NCBI GenBank assembly: GCA_964595485.1
Contig: CAZQQN010000001.1
Location: 105,354-169,353 of the forward strand
Source: CAZQQN01 sp964595485
GTDB taxonomy: Bacteria > Bacteroidota > Bacteroidia > CAILMK01 > CAYYUA01
Direction of reading: 5' to 3'
Length of the DNA: 64,000 nucleotides
A model generated the notes under the pieces. It had not been told where the DNA came from. It saw only the letters and a list, made by a program, of their open reading frames with translations, and searched no databases. The position numbers and the translations under genes were made by a program. This document shows, piece after piece, positions 45,911-55,546 of the stretch (position 1 is its first letter; each line of letters starts with the position of its first letter).

Positions 45911-47647
45911 TTACTTTGTAATAGTAACTTTTGTGGTTTCCTCACCATTATCGGTGCGGGTTTTCAGGAAGTAAATACCCGGTTCAATTCCTTCAGTATT
46001 CAGGTTCAATGATTGAGCCCCTTGATTAAGGTTTTCGCTTCCAAAGTTTTTAACTACTTTACCAATTGAGTTATAAAGTACCAAATTAACTTTGCTTGCC
46101 TTTTCAAGGGTTAAATTGACATTAATTTCACTGTTAATTTTTGCCGGGTTAGGATAAATGGTATTGAGGTTCACATTACTATTTTCACTTATGCCACCTG
46201 TATCACCGTCACCATCACCGTCACCATCACCGCCATCATCAACTTCTCCGACATTATTGGCTGTTATATGGAAGTCCATGTCATAAAAAAGCATGGTTGA
46301 AGTACTTCCATCTTGAGCAACTGGGCCATTAGCCGGAAGGTAAGAAATTCCTGGTATGGTAGTATTTCCTTCATCATCTGTGTATTGATCGGGATTATAA
46401 ACCTGGCCAGTTATAAGCCTTAAGCCGTTATTATAGGATTTCATAAAATAACCTGACTCGTCTGCGAGCCTAATCAGTCGGAAAGAATTGTTTTGATAAA
46501 TATTATTATCTTTCGAAGCATCTGAAATGGTATCAGTTATTTGATAAGGGTAGCCTGGCCTATAGGTTATGGTTGCTGCCATAATGGTTTTTTCTCCGGT
46601 GGTATTGTTACTAGAGAGGCCGACCTCTTCCGAGATTAACCTAGTTATTGACTCTGCCGTATCTTCCTGGGTTAAAAGGATTGTTTTTTCCCTACTTGTA
46701 ACAAAATCATTTCCTTGGCGCCTGTCATTATTAAATGGAGGAGAGGCAAAGAAGACAGTGTCCGGGAATGTAGGAGGCCAAAAACCGGTGATCATACTTG
46801 TTGGATTCTCATCACCCAACTGTTCACGGTAAATGTTAATTTTTAAAGTATCTACTGCTTGCTTCTTTGTGGTTCCCACTGTATCCTTATAAGTATAGGG
46901 ATTTTCACTGTTCATTAATGTAGAATCAGGCATTAAATCTTGAGTATCTACAGAGGCAGAAGTGTCATAAACATTGTATGGCGGGAAACCATAGATCGTG
47001 TCTTTTACGTTAGGCGGTAGGTTATCGTCATAGATTTTTATCTGGTAGGCTGAAAGGGCTGTTGAATCCGTTTTAGATGTATATTTCCAAGTAGTATCTT
47101 TTTTAAACTTTATTGAATCCAAAAAGTCCCCATTAACAGCAAAATCATAAGCTGTGTCCATTTTGGAAACCACATCGGGAACAGGGTAAGAATCAACGGG
47201 CCTGTTGTAACGGTAGGGAAATATAACCGAGTCAAGTGTCCACCTTGTACTATCTCGGTTAAATTTATTTTCAGAGCCATTTACAGCTGTAAATATTTCT
47301 GAGTAAGGGTCAATGACCATCCCCGCGGAGTGAAGGAAGACATCTCCACTATTTCCATCCTGATCAATAAGCCTTAAGCTGTCCCAATGAATATTAATAA
47401 AACCCGATGCTTGTGGGTTAAGGCTGGCTCTATTAACGGAATCTAAAGCACTCCAATAGTTGAAATAATGCTCAAACTGCTTACCTTTTTTATTCAAGGT
47501 TTGCGCATTTTGAGGCGATCCTAACGAATTGCTCTGCTGGGGTGCCTTTAAAGATTCTAATTTGGCTGGATCATCAACTTTTGGCACTTGTGCCATAAGG
47601 CATGTGCTTGCTAAAAATCCGATTGTTAAGGTTAAAACTTTTTTCAT
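45911..47647 (-). CDS. Secreted protein with T9SS type A sorting domain
   Basis: About 578 residues from the ATG at 47647 (MKKVLTLTIGFLASTCLMAQ), a signal peptide. An upstream in-frame ATG at 47683 lies in the predicted -7 box. Residues 20-480 are Asp/Thr-rich with many short DTxxDS-type strands and no recognised domain. A (Asp-Gly)n linker coded by 12-base repeats (46203-46239) leads to the sorting domain at about 499-578 (TIYPNPAKIN, NSIGKVVKNF, GIYFLKTRTDNGEETTKVTITK in part). This type A domain differs from the gliding-type domains of the other large proteins here. It is presumably released or anchored at the surface by T9SS. Function unknown. Confidence 0.88.
   Translation of the reverse strand: MKKVLTLTIGFLASTCLMAQVPKVDDPAKLESLKAPQQSNSLGSPQNAQTLNKKGKQFEHYFNYWSALDSVNRASLNPQASGFINIHWDSLRLIDQDGNSGDVFLHSAGMVIDPYSEIFTAVNGSENKFNRDSTRWTLDSVIFPYRYNRPVDSYPVPDVVSKMDTAYDFAVNGDFLDSIKFKKDTTWKYTSKTDSTALSAYQIKIYDDNLPPNVKDTIYGFPPYNVYDTSASVDTQDLMPDSTLMNSENPYTYKDTVGTTKKQAVDTLKINIYREQLGDENPTSMITGFWPPTFPDTVFFASPPFNNDRRQGNDFVTSREKTILLTQEDTAESITRLISEEVGLSSNNTTGEKTIMAATITYRPGYPYQITDTISDASKDNNIYQNNSFRLIRLADESGYFMKSYNNGLRLITGQVYNPDQYTDDEGNTTIPGISYLPANGPVAQDGSTSTMLFYDMDFHITANNVGEVDDGGDGDGDGDGDTGGISENSNVNLNTIYPNPAKINSEINVNLTLEKASKVNLVLYNSIGKVVKNFGSENLNQGAQSLNLNTEGIEPGIYFLKTRTDNGEETTKVTITK
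46203..46239. repeat. Short 12-base tandem repeat coding an Asp-Gly linker
   Basis: About two and a half degenerate copies of CACCGTCACCAT, coding Gly-Asp pairs on the minus strand, just before the sorting domain. It is not a CRISPR array. Confidence 0.8.
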
Positions 47648-47680
47648 AATTTCATCATTTATTATTAGAATAAGATGCTT

Positions 47681-47688
47681 CAAAATTA
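47681..47688 (-). promoter_or_regulatory. Candidate -7 box of the T9SS type A cargo gene
   Basis: Minus-strand TAATTTTG matches TAnnTTTG, 33 bases before the ATG at 47647, and overlaps an upstream in-frame ATG, so it helps to choose the start. Confidence 0.4.
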
Positions 47689-47758
47689 CAATTTCTGGTT
47701 AGAATAAGTTTCTTAAGCCAAATTATTCAAGGAATTGTAAAGTCAGGGACAAAAAATT

Positions 47759-49758
47759 TTACTCAGTTGATTCAACCCATTTCCCATCTGCTTTTAACAG
47801 GTTGATTAACTCGTCTAAAGCTTCCTGGCTTTCGAGGTTCTTTTTCACAACCTCCTTACCCCTGTAAAGGGCAACTTTTCCACGACCAGTCCCAACGTAA
47901 CCATAATCAGCGTCAGCCATTTCCCCGGGTCCATTCACAATGCACCCCATTACAGCTATTTTAACCCCTTTAAGGTGACTTGTCTTTTCACGAACCATGG
48001 CAGTGGTCTCCTGTAAATCAAACTGAGTGCGTCCACAAGATGGGCAGGCAATGAACTCAGTCTTGGAAATCCGGGCTCCAGTGGCCTGCAAAATCCCAAA
48101 GTTTGTTCGGTTGATCAACCGGAGATGATTAAAAGGGTTTGATTTATTAGAATCGTTAAAGGTTGTCCAGAGGCCATCTCCAAAACCATCAATGAGTAAA
48201 CCGCCAATATCGGTAGCCGCACTTAAAATAAATGATTCCTCGTCTAAATCCTTGTATTCGTTTTTGATGATAACAGGTGTTTCAATCTTACTTCTTTCCA
48301 GATCTATGAAGGTTTTCCTCAGTGCCGGGTAGTTATGCGGATTTTGATTGCTAAGGATTAACGTTAATGTAGGATCCTTTTTTATGGCTGTTAATAAATC
48401 ATCAGTCAGTTCATCTACTTTAATATCAAGAAAGTTTAGATCAGGGTTCTGGGCATTTGCAGTGAGGTATGTAATTTTATCAAAAAGCGGAAAGGCTTGA
48501 ATGGGGTTCCCTAATCCTTTCCAATGCCCATAGTCATAAATAACACCCAATTCTTCTGGCTGCGAAAAAGGGATGGTATTACTTCCCAAGTAGATGAAAT
48601 CGGCTGGATGCTCGCCAGCTTTCCACATGTCAGTACCGGGTTCATAATGATGGTCAATGGCTTTAAGCGATAATTCACGGATACTGTTTATATCACTGAA
48701 ATCAGCAATGACTCGTTTTTCCTCATTACCACCAACATTGAGTGTTTTCTTGCTTTGGCGAGCTTCGAAGACAAACGGGTTAAAAACGGTGTTTTTGTCA
48801 CTTAAGTTAAGAGGCTCATCAATAATGTGGGGAATTGGTGGGTGGTTCTGGCGTTTATTGTAGCGCTCCGCTAATTTTCGCCCTACCGCTGGCTCATAAA
48901 CTGAATCTTCTGTCAAAGATACTCTTACCGTGTCTCCAAGGCCATCTTCTAAAAGGGTTCCGATTCCTGATGCTGATTTGATACGAGCCTCCTCACCATC
49001 GCCAGCTTCTGTAACACCAAGGTGAAGGGGATAGTACATGGCCTCTTCATTCATTTTAGCCACCAGCATGCGGTAGGCTTGAACCATTACCTTGGGGTTA
49101 CTTGCTTTCATGGAAAGAACGATATCATGAAAGTCATTGTCCTCACAAATTCGCAAAAATTCCATGGCTGACTCAACCATGCCTTCCGGCGTATCCCCGT
49201 ACCTGTTCATGATCCGGTCCGAAAGAGATCCGTGATTAGTTCCGATCCGCATTGCTGTGCCATGTTCTTTACATAGCTTTACCAAAGGGGTGAATTTTTC
49301 GCGTATTCTTTCCAGCTCGGCCTTGTAATCCTCGTCAGAAAACTCAAAAACCTGGAATCGTTTTTTATCAGCGTAATTACCAGGATTAACCCGGACTTTA
49401 TCCACTATTTCAGCAGCTATTTCAGCAGCATTAGGGGTAAAGTGGATNNNNNNNNNNGGGGTACTGTATAGCCCTTTGCTCGCAATGAATCTTTTATATT
49501 CTGAAGGTTTTCAGCTTCTTTTTTACTGGGTGCCGTTAAGCGAACATAATCGCAACCGGCATCAGCCAATTGCATCACTTCATTTACAGAGGCTTCTGTA
49601 TCACGTGTATTGGAAATTGTCATGGATTGGATGCGGATCGGATTATCCCCACCAAGAGGAACTCCGCCAATATCAACTTCTCTGCTTTTTCTCCTTTTAT
49701 ATTGGAAAAGGTCTTCACAATATTGAAAACGCTCCAAATAGTCTTTTACATCGATCAT
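47759..49758 (-). CDS. ispG: 4-hydroxy-3-methylbut-2-enyl diphosphate synthase, interrupted by an assembly gap
   Basis: Iron-sulfur enzyme of the MEP isoprenoid pathway. Ten N at 49448-49457 split the frame. Before the gap the protein runs MIDVKDYLERF to GYTVP, and after it IHFTPNAAEIAAE to the end. Homologues read VP-LVAD-IHF here. The C left of the gap plus 11 missing bases would code LVAD, so the true gap is probably 11 bases and the gene intact, about 666 residues. This is the long form with an insertion, usual in Bacteroidota. The Cys ligands of the cluster are in ACPSCGRTQFD and GCIVNGPGEMADADYGYVG. The apparent frameshift is an artefact of gap length. Confidence 0.93.
49448..49457. other. 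Assembly gap (10 N)
   Basis: A run of ten N inside ispG, the common placeholder length for a scaffold join of unknown size. Protein comparison suggests 11 bases are missing. Confidence 0.98.
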
Positions 49759-49962
49759 ACAAGACTGAATTTAACAAGCTGTACTACCGCAAATTTCGGG
49801 CTTATTTTGGTGATGAAAAGGATATTGTCTGAAAAGGGTTTGCTAGCCTTAACCTGCTGTGACTGTAAACGGTCATTTCTCATTCAAAGTTGCTTATAAA
49901 GATGGTGTTCATTGGATAAAAGGAAGGATAAGCCTTTTTTGTTTGCTGATTTGAAGGATTGA

Positions 49963-49991
49963 TTGTAATTGTCAATGTTCTATTACCTTCG
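49963..49991 (+). promoter_or_regulatory. Candidate promoter of the MlaE/MlaF pair
   Basis: TTG (49963-49965), 18-base spacer and TACCTTCG (49984-49991), one mismatch to TAnnTTTG, 42 bases before the ATG. Confidence 0.35.
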
Positions 49992-50032
49992 CAGGTTTAG
50001 GAGATTGCATGTTATTGATTTAGCAGAAATTT

Positions 50033-50770
50033 ATGTCACCACTATTTTATTTTGGGAAATACCTGCTTTTGCTACGGAATACATTTTCTAAGCCAGAGAA
50101 AGGAAGCTTGTACCTGCAACGTATTCTTTCTGAGATGAATAACATAGGGGTAAAATCGCTCGGTATTGTCATTATGATATCCGTCTTCATGGGTGCTGTA
50201 ACAACCATTCAGACCTCTTACCAATTAGTCAGCGACTTAATTTCCAATAGCGTCATTGGCAGTGTAGTCAGTAATTCTACCATTTTAGAATTATCCCCCA
50301 CTATAACTTCTTTAGTGCTTGCGGGTAGGGTAGGTTCCAGTATTGCATCTGAAATTGGTACGATGCGGGTTAGCGAGCAAATTGATGCCCTTGAGGTGAT
50401 GGGTATTAATTCAGCCGGTTACCTAATATTACCTAAAATAGTGGCTGCTTTGTTCGTTATTCCAATGCTGGTCATCATTTCTATGTTCTTAAGTATATCG
50501 GGGGGTATTATTGCTGGTGAAGTGACCAATATTTTAAGTTCAGAGGAATTTCTGGCAGGGACGAGATCAACTTTTAAAACGTTTACATTAATTTTTTCAC
50601 TAATGAAGGCTTTTACTTTTGCTTTTGTGATTTCCTCTATACCAGCCTATCAAGGATATTACACATATGGCGGGTCGTTAGAAGTTGGTCAATCCAGCAC
50701 CAAGGCAGTTGTTCTAAGTTGTGTTTTCATTTTATTCCTGGATTATTTGTTAGCCCAATTATTCCTTTAA
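50033..50770 (+). CDS. mlaE: MlaE-family ABC transporter permease
   Basis: A 245-residue inner-membrane permease for phospholipid transport between the membranes. It has an N-terminal amphipathic segment, about five membrane helices, and the family motifs GVKSLGIVIMISVFMGAV and GRVGSSIASEIGTMRVSEQIDALEVMG (in part), the coupling-helix region. The ATPase gene follows 16 bases downstream. In E. coli these form MlaFEDB with a periplasmic MCE protein; none is adjacent here. Confidence 0.92.
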   Translation: MSPLFYFGKYLLLLRNTFSKPEKGSLYLQRILSEMNNIGVKSLGIVIMISVFMGAVTTIQTSYQLVSDLISNSVIGSVVSNSTILELSPTITSLVLAGRVGSSIASEIGTMRVSEQIDALEVMGINSAGYLILPKIVAALFVIPMLVIISMFLSISGGIIAGEVTNILSSEEFLAGTRSTFKTFTLIFSLMKAFTFAFVISSIPAYQGYYTYGGSLEVGQSSTKAVVLSCVFILFLDYLLAQLFL

Positions 50771-50786
50771 AAATCCTCAATAGGTC

Positions 50787-51533
50787 ATGATCTCTATCGA
50801 GCATCTCAATAAAGCGTTTGACGATAATAAGGTACTGAATGACATCAATACGAACTTTTACAAGGGTAAGGCCAATATGATCATTGGGGCAAGCGGTAGT
50901 GGTAAAACTGTTCTAATGAAGTGCATCGTTGGGTTACACAAAGCTGATTCAGGAAAAATTTACTACGATGACCGGGAATTTATAACCCTTAACTACGATC
51001 AAAAGAAGGCCTTGAGGCAGGAAATGGGGATGCTTTTCCAGGGGTCTGCATTGTTTGACTCTTTAACTGTTGAAGAAAATGTTGGGTTTGCCCTGAATAT
51101 TTTTACCGATAAAACAGGCCTGCAAGTCAAGGAAAGGGTGGACTCGTGCTTAAAAAGGGTGAACCTTGGTAATGTCAACAACCTTTACCCATCTGAGCTT
51201 AGTGGGGGTATGAAGAAGCGAGTGGGTATTGCCCGAGCTATTTCAATGAACCCGCAATATTTATTTGTTGATGAGCCAAATTCTGGCTTGGATCCGCAAA
51301 CAGCATCGGTAATAGATAACCTGATACGAGAGATCACAATTGATTTCGATATCACTACTGTTATCAATACCCATGATATGAACTCCGTGTTTGAAATTGG
51401 AGACCAGGTAATTTTTATACACAAAGGTGAAAAATGGTGGGAAGGTGTACCTTCCGAGATCAAACAAACCTCGGATGAAGTTATGCAGCAATTTGTTTAC
51501 TCATCTGAATTTATCCGCGACAGGCACTCCTAA
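50787..51533 (+). CDS. mlaF: MlaF-family ABC transporter ATP-binding protein
   Basis: A 248-residue ATPase that powers the adjacent permease. Walker A is GASGSGKTVLMK at about 33-44, the signature is LSGGMKKRVGIARA and Walker B is YLFVDEPNSGLDP, with the H-loop in NTHDMNSV. Co-transcribed with mlaE (16-base gap). The MCE substrate-binding subunit is missing from this locus; the next gene is uvrA on the other strand with only 22 bases between the ends. Confidence 0.93.
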   Translation: MISIEHLNKAFDDNKVLNDINTNFYKGKANMIIGASGSGKTVLMKCIVGLHKADSGKIYYDDREFITLNYDQKKALRQEMGMLFQGSALFDSLTVEENVGFALNIFTDKTGLQVKERVDSCLKRVNLGNVNNLYPSELSGGMKKRVGIARAISMNPQYLFVDEPNSGLDPQTASVIDNLIREITIDFDITTVINTHDMNSVFEIGDQVIFIHKGEKWWEGVPSEIKQTSDEVMQQFVYSSEFIRDRHS

Positions 51534-51555
51534 CTTAGCTAATCATGGCCTCTGA

Positions 51556-54441
51556 TTAATTAGAAGATTGAAGCCACACATTTTCACGGTCCATCTTTTC
51601 CTTGAGATAAGCAGCTGTATGGGAAGTTGAAATTGACTTTAAGCCTTCCGGCGCACCTTGGTATAGTAGATCGCCACCGTGCTTCCCACCATCTTTTCCT
51701 AAGTCAATAACCCAATCTGCTGATTTAACGATATCAAGGTTGTGTTCCACAATTAAGATGGTGTGGCCATTCTTCACCAAAGCATTGAAAGCATGCAGAA
51801 GGTTATGAATGTCGTGAAAATGCAATCCTGTTGTAGGCTCATCAAAAATGAACAAAATCGGGTTTGTGTCACTTTCCTTTGTAAGAAAACTGGCTAATTT
51901 TATCCGCTGAGCCTCACCACCGCTTAAATTTATGGATGGTTGCCCAAGCTTGATATATCCCAGCCCAACATCGGCAAGCGGCTGGATTTGCTGCGTTATT
52001 TGTTTATGCCCTTCAAAGAAGGATAGCGCTTCATTTACTGTCATTTCAAGAACATCGCCAATTGATTTATCCTGGTAGGTGACTTTGAGCAGATCTTCTT
52101 TATAACGCTTGCCATTACATTCTTCACAAAGCAAATGAATGTCAGCCATGAACTGCATCTCAACCGTTACGTAGCCTTCCCCTTTGCAATTATCGCAACG
52201 CCCGCCATCCACATTGAATGAAAAATGGGCCGGCTTAAAACCGCTCATCTTTGCTAATGGCTGATCAGCAAACAATTCCCTTATTGGATCAAAAGCTTTG
52301 AGGTAAGTTACAGGGTTCGACCTGGAAGATTTACCCAATGGATTTTGATCTACATATTCAACCCGGGCGATTCCTTTTTTGGGTAATTTTATATTAGCGC
52401 AATTGTGTGGCTGTGGGTTTTTACTATCATTCAGGTTCTCCAAGCTGGGCTGAAGAACATCTCGGACAAGCGTTGATTTACCGGAGCCGCTAACTCCCGT
52501 AACAACGGATATGGCTTTTAAAGGAATCTTAACGTCAATTTGCTTTAGGTTGTGCTGGTAAGCGCCTTCAATGGCTATAAAGGATTTGGGTTTCCTTCTT
52601 TCAGGTATAGGGATCAGACGTTGGCCATTTAAATAATCCGCTGTATAAGTGTTGGCATTGGATTTTAGTTCAGGAAGCGTACCCTGAAATACCAATTCAC
52701 CGCCATTATTACCGGCATGAGGGCCGATATCGATAACCTGGTCAGCTGCTCCAATGATCTCCTCATCGTGTTCAACAACAATGACGGTATTACCCAGGGA
52801 TTGCAAATTCTTCAAAACTTTTACCAATCGATCATTATCCCTTGGGTGCAATCCTACACTTGGTTCATCTAAGATGTAAAGGGATCCAGTCAGGTTACTA
52901 CCAAGCGATGTTACCAATTGGATTCTTTGGGTTTCTCCACCTGACAAGGTATTGGCTGCCCTGTTCAGGCTAAGGTAATCCAGGCCTACATCACACAATA
53001 ATTGAGATCGCAGGCGTATTTCGGTTAGTAACCTTTTTGCAATTTCAGCATCATCGGCATCCAGTTCGAGGTTATCAAAAAAATCCTTTACCTCTGAAAC
53101 AGGAATAGTTATAAGCTCTGTAATGGAGTGCCCGCCAATTTTAACGTGTTCTGCTTCTTCTCTAAGTCTTGCTCCCTTACAGGTTGGACAGTTTGTTTTC
53201 CCTTTATACCGAGCCATTAAAACCCGGTATTGGATTTTATAGGATTTCCGCTCAAGGTAGTCAAAGAAATCGTTGATACCACCTATTTCAGCATTGCCCT
53301 CCCAAAGTAATTGTTTTTGCTCACGGGTTAAATTGTTATAGGGCTCATGAACCGGGAAATTGTATTTACCAGCTTTTTTAATGAATGATTGCTTCCACTG
53401 TGACATCTTGTCCCCTTTCCAGCAAGCAATGGCATTTTCATAAAGGGAAAGGGATTTATCAGGGACAACCTTATCCTCATCAATGCCTATGGTTTGGCCA
53501 AATCCTTCGCAAGTAGGGCAAGCCCCATATGGGCTGTTAAAAGTGAATAAGTTTACGGTAGGCTCCTCAAATTCCATCCCATCCAGCTCAAAACGATTGT
53601 TGAACTCGTACCTTACTGGATCTTTATTTTCATCGTAAAATTCAAGAATGCAAGTGCCCTGACCTTCAAACAGTGCGGTTTGGATGGAATCCGCCATTCT
53701 TGTTGATAAATGATCATCATCACCGTGCTTTACCGTTAAACGGTCTACGATGATTGCTGAATGATCATTCAGAAACCCCTCATCAACCAATTTTTCAGCC
53801 AATTCCGGACTGACATTACCGTTGCCCTGGAAATAATCCACAAGCTCCTCGGTTTTAACAATCTGTTCACCGATCATTAAGCGATTAAATCCCTTTTGCA
53901 GGATGACTGAGAATTCATCTTTCCAACTTCGGCCTTCAGGTTTGATTATTGGAGCGATCACCTGGTATCTCCTGTCCGCCTCTTGGCTATTAATGAATCG
54001 CATAATATCTTCTACCGTATGTCGCTTTACTCGCTTACCGCTTACAGGGGAAATGGTTTTACCAATGCGGGCATACAGTAGTTTAAGGTAGTCATAAATT
54101 TCAGAGAATGTGCCAACGGTAGACCTGGGATTGGCTGTATTGACTTTTTGTTTGATCGCAATAGCTGGTGCCAACCCCTTGATATAATCAACTTCTGGTT
54201 TATTGATCTTTCCCAGGAATTGCCTGATATAAGCTGAAAGGCTTTCAATATAACGTCTCTGCCCCTCAGCATAGATAGTATCAAAAGCCAGGGAAGATTT
54301 GCCTGAACCTGAAACTCCGGTAATTACAACGAACTGATTATGGGGAACAGCTATGTCAATTCCTTTTAAGTTATTTTGACGGGCGTTCTTAAGTAAAATG
54401 TATTTCCGGTGATCAAGCGCTTCTAGGTCGTAATGCTGCAT
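51556..54441 (-). CDS. uvrA: Excinuclease ABC subunit A
   Basis: Damage-recognising ATPase of nucleotide excision repair. The 961 residues hold two ABC modules with Walker A motifs TGVSGSGKSSLAFDTIY (about 35) and TGVSGSGKSTLVRDVL (about 645), and signatures LSGGETQRIQL and LSGGEAQRIKL. Zinc-binding CxxC pairs appear in ACPTCEGFG and NCPTCKGARL and, in the second half, CDNCKGEG and LCEECNGKRY. It is the full-length canonical form. It stands alone and is divergent from the second sigma factor gene. Confidence 0.96.
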   Translation of the reverse strand: MQHYDLEALDHRKYILLKNARQNNLKGIDIAVPHNQFVVITGVSGSGKSSLAFDTIYAEGQRRYIESLSAYIRQFLGKINKPEVDYIKGLAPAIAIKQKVNTANPRSTVGTFSEIYDYLKLLYARIGKTISPVSGKRVKRHTVEDIMRFINSQEADRRYQVIAPIIKPEGRSWKDEFSVILQKGFNRLMIGEQIVKTEELVDYFQGNGNVSPELAEKLVDEGFLNDHSAIIVDRLTVKHGDDDHLSTRMADSIQTALFEGQGTCILEFYDENKDPVRYEFNNRFELDGMEFEEPTVNLFTFNSPYGACPTCEGFGQTIGIDEDKVVPDKSLSLYENAIACWKGDKMSQWKQSFIKKAGKYNFPVHEPYNNLTREQKQLLWEGNAEIGGINDFFDYLERKSYKIQYRVLMARYKGKTNCPTCKGARLREEAEHVKIGGHSITELITIPVSEVKDFFDNLELDADDAEIAKRLLTEIRLRSQLLCDVGLDYLSLNRAANTLSGGETQRIQLVTSLGSNLTGSLYILDEPSVGLHPRDNDRLVKVLKNLQSLGNTVIVVEHDEEIIGAADQVIDIGPHAGNNGGELVFQGTLPELKSNANTYTADYLNGQRLIPIPERRKPKSFIAIEGAYQHNLKQIDVKIPLKAISVVTGVSGSGKSTLVRDVLQPSLENLNDSKNPQPHNCANIKLPKKGIARVEYVDQNPLGKSSRSNPVTYLKAFDPIRELFADQPLAKMSGFKPAHFSFNVDGGRCDNCKGEGYVTVEMQFMADIHLLCEECNGKRYKEDLLKVTYQDKSIGDVLEMTVNEALSFFEGHKQITQQIQPLADVGLGYIKLGQPSINLSGGEAQRIKLASFLTKESDTNPILFIFDEPTTGLHFHDIHNLLHAFNALVKNGHTILIVEHNLDIVKSADWVIDLGKDGGKHGGDLLYQGAPEGLKSISTSHTAAYLKEKMDRENVWLQSSN

Positions 54442-54628
54442 GAATAAATAAAAAATTGTTAATAAAAATTTTGTTAATTGTAAAAAATGGTTATATTTAC
54501 GAAAAGTTTTTAGTCTCGAAAAAAATTAGCTAACCGCAAAAAATTATTGCCATAAGAGAAACCTCTACAATTTAAATAAAAATAAGGCTTAAGAATTGTT
54601 TTGTCTAACCTCCTAAAATTGTAGAGTT

Positions 54629-55210
54629 ATGCGTAAGGAAGTAATCTCTGATCAAGACCTTATTGATCAGTATCTCAATGGCAATGAAGACTGTTTGCGG
54701 ATGTTGATCAATCGACATAAGTCACAAATTTACACAACCATTTACTTTTTGGTTAAAGATGAGTATTTAACAGAGGATATTTTTCAGGAAACCTTCGTTA
54801 AAGTCATTAACACGCTAAAGAAAGGTAAATACCAAGAGCAAGGTAAATTCTTACCATGGGTTATGCGAATTGCCCGTAATCTGGTTATTGATCATCATCG
54901 GAAATCAAATAAAATGCCTGTGATAACTGATGATGAGGGTAAGGATATCCTCGAGAACCTGGATATCAAAGAAGATGAAAACCGGGAAGAGGAAATCATA
55001 AGAGATCAAACCGAGGTTCAGGTACGGAATTTGATACAGCAATTACCGGAAAAACAGAAAGAAGTGTTGGTGTATCGCCATTATGCAGGGCTAAGCTTTA
55101 AAGAGATTGCCAATCTTACCAACGTTAGTATTAATACTGCTTTAGGTAGGATGCGATACGCACTCAACAACCTTAAGCGTTACATGGAGAAGCATCAAAT
55201 AACCTCTTAA
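54629..55210 (+). CDS. ECF-type RNA polymerase sigma-70 family factor
   Basis: A 193-residue ECF sigma factor. Region 2 lies at about 20-95 (LTEDIFQETFVKVINTLKKG, in part; WVMRIARNLVIDHHRK). Region 4 lies at about 130-185 (LPEKQKEVLVYRHYAGLSF, KEIANLTNVSINTALGRMR). The linker is acidic. A TTG...TATATTTA pair lies at 54471-54499 but would leave a 130-base leader. The product of the small gene 91 bases downstream may control it. Regulon unknown. Confidence 0.92.
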   Translation: MRKEVISDQDLIDQYLNGNEDCLRMLINRHKSQIYTTIYFLVKDEYLTEDIFQETFVKVINTLKKGKYQEQGKFLPWVMRIARNLVIDHHRKSNKMPVITDDEGKDILENLDIKEDENREEEIIRDQTEVQVRNLIQQLPEKQKEVLVYRHYAGLSFKEIANLTNVSINTALGRMRYALNNLKRYMEKHQITS

Positions 55211-55232
55211 CCCACTAAGCTGGGGTTTTTTG
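55208..55232 (+). terminator. Weak terminator-like hairpin after the second sigma factor gene
   Basis: AACCCA-CTAAGC-TGGGGTT followed by TTTTT, with one bulged G. It may attenuate transcription into the small downstream gene. Confidence 0.5.
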
Positions 55233-55300
55233 ATGTTTTTTTGCACCGGTTAAAAATATTTAGCGTTGAAAAGCGTTAAATATCAAAAAAAATAATAGGT

Positions 55301-55537
55301 ATGAATAAGAGCTTTACACAAAACGACTTGCTAAGGTTTTACTACAACGAAACTGATTACGGAGAAACAAAGGCTGTTGAAAAAGCGCTCGAAAATGATT
55401 TTAAACTAAAGCAGCAATATCAGACCCTTTGCCAGACTTTGGATAAGATAGATCAAGCCTACATGGAACCGAGCGAAACGACCATTGATATCATCCGAGA
55501 ACACTCAGGCCACTTCTCTAGTCTCGAAACTTCGTAG
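55301..55537 (+). CDS. Small protein linked to an ECF sigma factor, possible anti-sigma-like
   Basis: A 78-residue cytosolic, helical protein. The start MNKSFTQNDLLRFYYNET and the pattern of charged helices resemble the N-terminal cytoplasmic part of anti-sigma factors, but the zinc-binding His/Cys motif is absent and there is no membrane helix. It lies 91 bases after the sigma factor gene on the same strand, with a weak hairpin between. The role as regulator is inference. Confidence 0.7.
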   Translation: MNKSFTQNDLLRFYYNETDYGETKAVEKALENDFKLKQQYQTLCQTLDKIDQAYMEPSETTIDIIREHSGHFSSLETS

Positions 55538-55546
55538 GTTTTTTAG

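Noticed and set aside
46203..46239. Short tandem repeat as CRISPR array
   Set aside because: Units are 12 bases with no spacers and lie inside a coding region as an Asp-Gly linker.
49417..49758. ispG as a pseudogene split by a frameshift
   Set aside because: The frame changes only because the ten N stand for a probable 11-base gap; both halves are fully conserved.
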